Positions 60,463 to 64,000 of a stretch of 64,000 nucleotides of DNA are shown piece by piece. The position numbers and the translations under genes were made by a program. Location: contig CATKYJ010000005.1 in the NCBI GenBank assembly GCA_949840885.1, positions 96,502 through 160,501 on the forward strand, read 5' to 3'. This DNA comes from an uncultured Acetatifactor sp. Its GTDB lineage: Bacteria; Bacillota; Clostridia; Lachnospirales; Lachnospiraceae. Below the pieces are notes generated by a model. The model searched no databases, was not told the DNA's origin, and saw only the letters and a program-made list of their open reading frames with translations. Every line of letters starts with the position of its first letter. Within the stretch, counting starts at the first letter, position 1.

Positions 60463-61590
60463 CTACACCTCCTTTCTTTTTCTTCCCTCCTCTATGGAGC
60501 CCTTTATAAGTATCGGGCAGATGTCTTTTATTTGTTTTTTGAGTTTTTCGTTGATTTTCGTTCTGATGATTAAAACTCTGTGCAATTCAGAAACTATTTT
60601 CTGTTCTCTTTCATTTGCATTTGGAATTGTCAAGTCTAAAAATTCGTCCCATGACAGACTGCCTCTTGCACTTGTATCGCAAGAAAACCAACCTCTTCGT
60701 TCAAATTCAGGTCGATTTACATTTGCCATAAAATAATCTGAATTTATATTAATCGTTTTAAATGTATAATACGCTGGTGATATCAAATAGTTTTCTTTAG
60801 AATCATTTCTCGCAATCGTAAGCCTTCCGTCCCGTCCAACTTTCATTAACACTGCTCCATATTCATTTGGAGCAACAATTTTATAATTAGAAAAAATCAA
60901 TCCATGTTCGTCAGCGATAGAATCAATAAAATAATTATCCATGCTAAGACCTTTGAGTTTATATGGCTCATTCGATTTATTTCTATTGTCAATTTGAACC
61001 ACATAATTTCTGATAGGGACTCTTCCTTTAGAATGCTTTAATTTATCTATATATGAATCACAAATCCTCTTTAAATCCTGCAATCCACGCTCATAGCTTT
61101 TCTGATTTGCAAGCATTGTATTGTAGATATCTACATACTTTTGCTGAATCGGAAGTGGAGGGAGAGCAATTTCTTCTTCACAGAATCTATTCCAATCGAA
61201 AACTTCTGTTGAGCTTCCCCAAGAAATGAATTCTGCATATCTATCCCATTCTTTTCGACTTAAATACATAAACAAATAGGTATCTAATATTATTTCTTTT
61301 GCAGTTTCTTTCACTTTGAACACATTATCATTAAATGTAATAATATATGTATTTTCTGTATCATTAAACCCAATGCCAAGCTTTCTGCTTCCTCTCGGAT
61401 TATATGCAAAATGATGCGGCGGCACTAAATGGAAAGCACTAAAATTTTTTTCTAAAGTATTTCCCCTCATAGGTATTATTATTTTATCGATATTTACACC
61501 TATCGCGTCAGCTTCTCCATATCTTCCATCAAGGTTCTTCTCATTTGTCAGTTCTATAAGCTCTCCAAATTTATATTTAGTCAATCCCAT
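60463..61590 (-). CDS. hsdS: Type I restriction enzyme, specificity subunit
   Basis: 375 residues. Two target-recognition halves, each followed by a conserved helix: IALPPLPIQQKYVDIYNTML … LQDLKRICDSYIDKLKHS and DLTIPNANEREQKIVSELHRVL … INEKLKKQI. The half-site domains fix the recognition sequence, which cannot be read. Start ATG 61590 with GGGGGATTGGCT; TTG 61596 is the alternative. It overlaps the end of hsdM by 14 bases, which is typical. The recognition domains are even more A+T-rich than the rest, as expected for swapped modules. Confidence 0.92.
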   Translation of the reverse strand: MGLTKYKFGELIELTNEKNLDGRYGEADAIGVNIDKIIIPMRGNTLEKNFSAFHLVPPHHFAYNPRGSRKLGIGFNDTENTYIITFNDNVFKVKETAKEIILDTYLFMYLSRKEWDRYAEFISWGSSTEVFDWNRFCEEEIALPPLPIQQKYVDIYNTMLANQKSYERGLQDLKRICDSYIDKLKHSKGRVPIRNYVVQIDNRNKSNEPYKLKGLSMDNYFIDSIADEHGLIFSNYKIVAPNEYGAVLMKVGRDGRLTIARNDSKENYLISPAYYTFKTININSDYFMANVNRPEFERRGWFSCDTSARGSLSWDEFLDLTIPNANEREQKIVSELHRVLIIRTKINEKLKKQIKDICPILIKGSIEEGRKRKEV

Positions 61591-63184
61591 AGCCAATCCC
61601 CCGGAATGCGTCTTCCAGCATCTGCTGGGATTTCTTTTCCTGCTTCATAATTTCTTTCATTTCTGCCTGAATACGCGCCATTTCTTTCTCAAAGTCAATG
61701 TCCAAATCGTGGTCGATAAACGCAATATATTTGCTGGGAGCAAGGGTCCAGCCTTTGCTTTTAATCTCGGCAATGCCAACACTGCGATAAAGCTCAGGTA
61801 ATTCATATTTTGTTCCGTCAGTTCCTTTGCTCTGCCAGGTGTGATAAATCTTAGCGGCTTTTTCGATCTGTTCAGTCGTTAAACGAACTTTCTTTTTGTT
61901 CTCCCCTTTCACCGGGTTTTCCGTCCAGGTACGCAAATCCATAAAAAGAATTTCATGCTGGCGATTACGCAGACTTCTGCCGTGATAGCTGCCTCCCTTT
62001 TTATTTTGATTCAGAATCCAAAGGGTGACGCTTATATCGGTAGTGATGAACATCTCTCTCGGCAGAACTATAATGGCTTCAACCTTGTCATTCTGAATAA
62101 GCTTTTTACGGATTTCCAGGGTATCGTTATCATTTAATGCGCCATTGGCAAGCAGAAATCCGGCAACGCCATCTCCAATCTTTAAATGCGAAAGCATATG
62201 CAGAATCCAGGCATAGTTTGCGTTGCTTTCCGGTGGTATCCGATAGTCCGTCCAGCGAGAATCATTTTTCAGGTTATCATCATACCAGCCTTTCAGATTG
62301 AACGGCGGATTAGCCATTATGTAATTAAAATACAATCCCCTATGCAAATCATGGGTAAAGGAAGAATCGTTTGTCTCGCCAAGGTTATGGCTGAGTCCAC
62401 GAAGTGCAAGATTCATTTTTGCAAGACGATAGGTTGCAGCATCCTTTTCCTGTCCATAGATATTAATTCTATTGATGTCGCCCTGCTTTGCTTTTACAAG
62501 AGCGGCACTCTGGATAAACATGCCGCCTGATCCACAGCAGGGGTCATATAAAGTACCGTCATAAGGTTCAATCATAGATGCAATCAATTGAACCACGTCA
62601 TGGGGCGTATAAAACTCTCCCTCTTCTTTTGTAGCATTAATTGCAAATTCCCTGAGGAAGTATTCATACACACGTCCAATCAAATCTTTTTCTTCCCCAA
62701 AGGCCTTGTGGCTGATTTTGTTCACTTCATCCACCAGCTTTTTTATGTCATTGGGTGCAAGATTACGGGTTGTAAATGTCCCCTCTATAAAACAGCCTTT
62801 CAGATCATCTGAACCCATTGCTATGCTGTGAAGAGCTGTATCAAGCGCCACATTAAGCCCCGGTGCAGCTGTATTGATAATGGTTGACCATCTCGCATCT
62901 TTCGGCAAATTATATGTGCCGTCCGTGAAAGTTGCATCCTCAAAAAAAGCCGCTCTGATATTTTCATCTTCCGGGTCAAGTCCCTGTTCAATCAAAGTCT
63001 GACGAAGTTTTTCGAGTCCGTCTTCGTATTTCTCTCCAATAAAACGCAGGAAAACAAGTGTGAGCATCATATCTCTCTTTTCAAAAAATGAGCCGGAGTT
63101 ACGCGCCGCACGGAGGATATCTCTGCAATTAAATAAAATATTATCTATGTTTAACGCTTTTTCTTCCGTTTTCTTATTTGCCAT
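61577..63184 (-). CDS. hsdM: Type I restriction enzyme, methyltransferase subunit
   Basis: 535 residues. N6-adenine methyltransferase: GEFYTPHDVVQL (189-200), DPCCGSGGMF (214-223, SAM loop) and the catalytic NPPFN (292-296). N-terminal helical domain and C-terminal helices of HsdM are both present. Start ATG 63184 with AAAGGATAAAACCAAG. First gene of the apparent five-gene operon that runs through hsdS and hsdR to the RelA/SpoT-like and DGQHR genes. Confidence 0.95.
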   Translation of the reverse strand: MANKKTEEKALNIDNILFNCRDILRAARNSGSFFEKRDMMLTLVFLRFIGEKYEDGLEKLRQTLIEQGLDPEDENIRAAFFEDATFTDGTYNLPKDARWSTIINTAAPGLNVALDTALHSIAMGSDDLKGCFIEGTFTTRNLAPNDIKKLVDEVNKISHKAFGEEKDLIGRVYEYFLREFAINATKEEGEFYTPHDVVQLIASMIEPYDGTLYDPCCGSGGMFIQSAALVKAKQGDINRINIYGQEKDAATYRLAKMNLALRGLSHNLGETNDSSFTHDLHRGLYFNYIMANPPFNLKGWYDDNLKNDSRWTDYRIPPESNANYAWILHMLSHLKIGDGVAGFLLANGALNDNDTLEIRKKLIQNDKVEAIIVLPREMFITTDISVTLWILNQNKKGGSYHGRSLRNRQHEILFMDLRTWTENPVKGENKKKVRLTTEQIEKAAKIYHTWQSKGTDGTKYELPELYRSVGIAEIKSKGWTLAPSKYIAFIDHDLDIDFEKEMARIQAEMKEIMKQEKKSQQMLEDAFRGIGYGID

Positions 63185-64000
63185 CTTGGTTTTATCCTTT
63201 CTAATGGGGGTGTGCTTTCACCTTTTCCATTGCAGGTATATTAGTCGTCAGGCCTTATCTTTATATCCTCAATAGAATTAATTCTAGCTAATTCTTTGAG
63301 TTGTTCTACCAAAGTGCGGATATTTCGTACCTGTCTATTGTGTCTCATTACCACAGTAATTACACATTTTTTAAAGTACTTGTTCCAATCTCCTGTCAGA
63401 AATTGTCCCTGCCAATAAAGCTATAAAGCACTGTCCTATATAATCCCGAAATCAAAGCTTTTATCTTGTCCATTGTCTGCACGGTATTCCGCTAGAGCTC
63501 TATATACCCTTTTTGTAAATACAAAGAGGCTTCTCGATCCCTTTCTATTATATTACACTGCCAGAATAAAAGCAATTCTCCAATTCATGTTGTTTTCGGA
63601 TTTTCATCATGCTTTCTGCTTTCCTACACCATCTTCCTCCTCTTTACGCCGAGCTTCTCCGAAATATACTTGCGGATCTGGGCATATGTGGCGGTACTGG
63701 TCTGCCAATTCGGACGAAACAAAAAGGAAAACGGCATCTCTAAAAATCCATCCCCCGAGAAAAATAATTCCGTTCAAACTTCTCATAGATGATCTTTACA
63801 ACCGCCGCGCAAGCTGGCCATTCATAATCAGGAACATGTCACGACCGCTCTCATTGTTTTAAATAATTCATCTAATTACTGTGAAACCTAACCTTTGTTT
63901 TAGCTAAAAAAGCGCAGACTACCCCTATAGTATATTTTTGAGTCTTTTAGACTCTCATGTATGATTAGGCAGGTTGTCCTGCGGCAGAATCTTCCCAGCC
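63185..64000. other. Degenerate A+T-rich region upstream of hsdM
   Basis: No intact gene. At 63624-63704 (minus) a short open stretch encodes TYAQIRKYISEKLG, which is similar to the C-terminal helical segment of some clostridial methyltransferases and related proteins (…Y..I..YI…..G…), broken by a stop soon after. Other small frames are disrupted. Reads like decayed genes next to a defence island. The promoter of hsdM must lie here, but I could not fix it. Confidence 0.4.

Overview
The window looks like a chromosome segment from a spore-forming anaerobic gut Firmicute, most likely a member of the Lachnospiraceae. Reasons: a GerA/SpoVAF-type germination protein and a YtaF-like sporulation membrane protein; PerR beside a rubrerythrin with an N-terminal rubredoxin domain and a rubredoxin; strong AGGAGG ribosome binding sites with occasional TTG starts; and several small protein families (TSCPD, DUF1848, DUF3048, DUF3810) typical of that group. 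No replication origin, rRNA operon, CRISPR array or intact prophage is visible.

Layout. 1-8.2 kb: housekeeping genes: the 5' part of leuA, a GNAT acetyltransferase, a cation/proton antiporter, a PRPP synthetase, an XRE regulator with a repetitive C-terminal half, an AI-2E-family permease and an RluA-type pseudouridine synthase. 8.3-16.2 kb: a seven-gene minus-strand operon for cell-wall sugar salvage (RpiR/MurR regulator, MurQ etherase, two sugar ABC permeases, a lipoprotein binding protein, NamZ exo-muramidase, a TIM-barrel isomerase). 16.4-19.1 kb: an A+T-rich DUF1848 gene and an rRNA m5C methyltransferase. 19.5-25.8 kb: a two-component system divergent from a VanG-type D-Ala-D-Ser ligase and a VanT-type membrane serine racemase, with no VanXY. 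25.9-27.2 kb: perR, rubrerythrin and rubredoxin. 27.3-34.2 kb: a patchwork of an ATPase with a small partner, a possible transposon scar, tRNA-Gly(GCC) with an integrase stub and a duplicated tRNA tail, a CAP-domain lipoprotein, two glycosyltransferases and a broken AAA/nuclease gene. 34.5-53.9 kb: mostly core genes (GerA-family protein, ytaF, murG, pgi, a dehydrogenase, gtrA, mtnN, luxS, tRNA-Gly(TCC), dcd), ending with a binding-protein/chemoreceptor pair. 54.1-63.2 kb: a visibly A+T-richer defence island, one minus-strand run hsdM-hsdS-hsdR followed by a RelA/SpoT-like nucleotidyltransferase gene that overlaps a DGQHR-domain gene.

How genes work together. The salvage operon would release MurNAc from wall fragments outside the cell, import it through an ABC transporter whose ATPase is encoded elsewhere, and convert MurNAc-6-phosphate to GlcNAc-6-phosphate. 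The sugar kinase this route needs is missing. VanG and VanT together can make D-Ala-D-Ser precursors, but without VanXY the normal D-Ala-D-Ala ends would remain. PerR probably controls the adjacent peroxide-detoxifying rubrerythrin. mtnN and luxS sit side by side in S-adenosylhomocysteine recycling.

The strongest candidate for an undescribed system is the RelA/SpoT-like plus DGQHR pair downstream of the type I restriction system. Other notable signals are a three-copy dispersed palindromic repeat, the tRNA-Gly scar, a duplicated rubrerythrin 3' end, and the repeat-rich XRE regulator.
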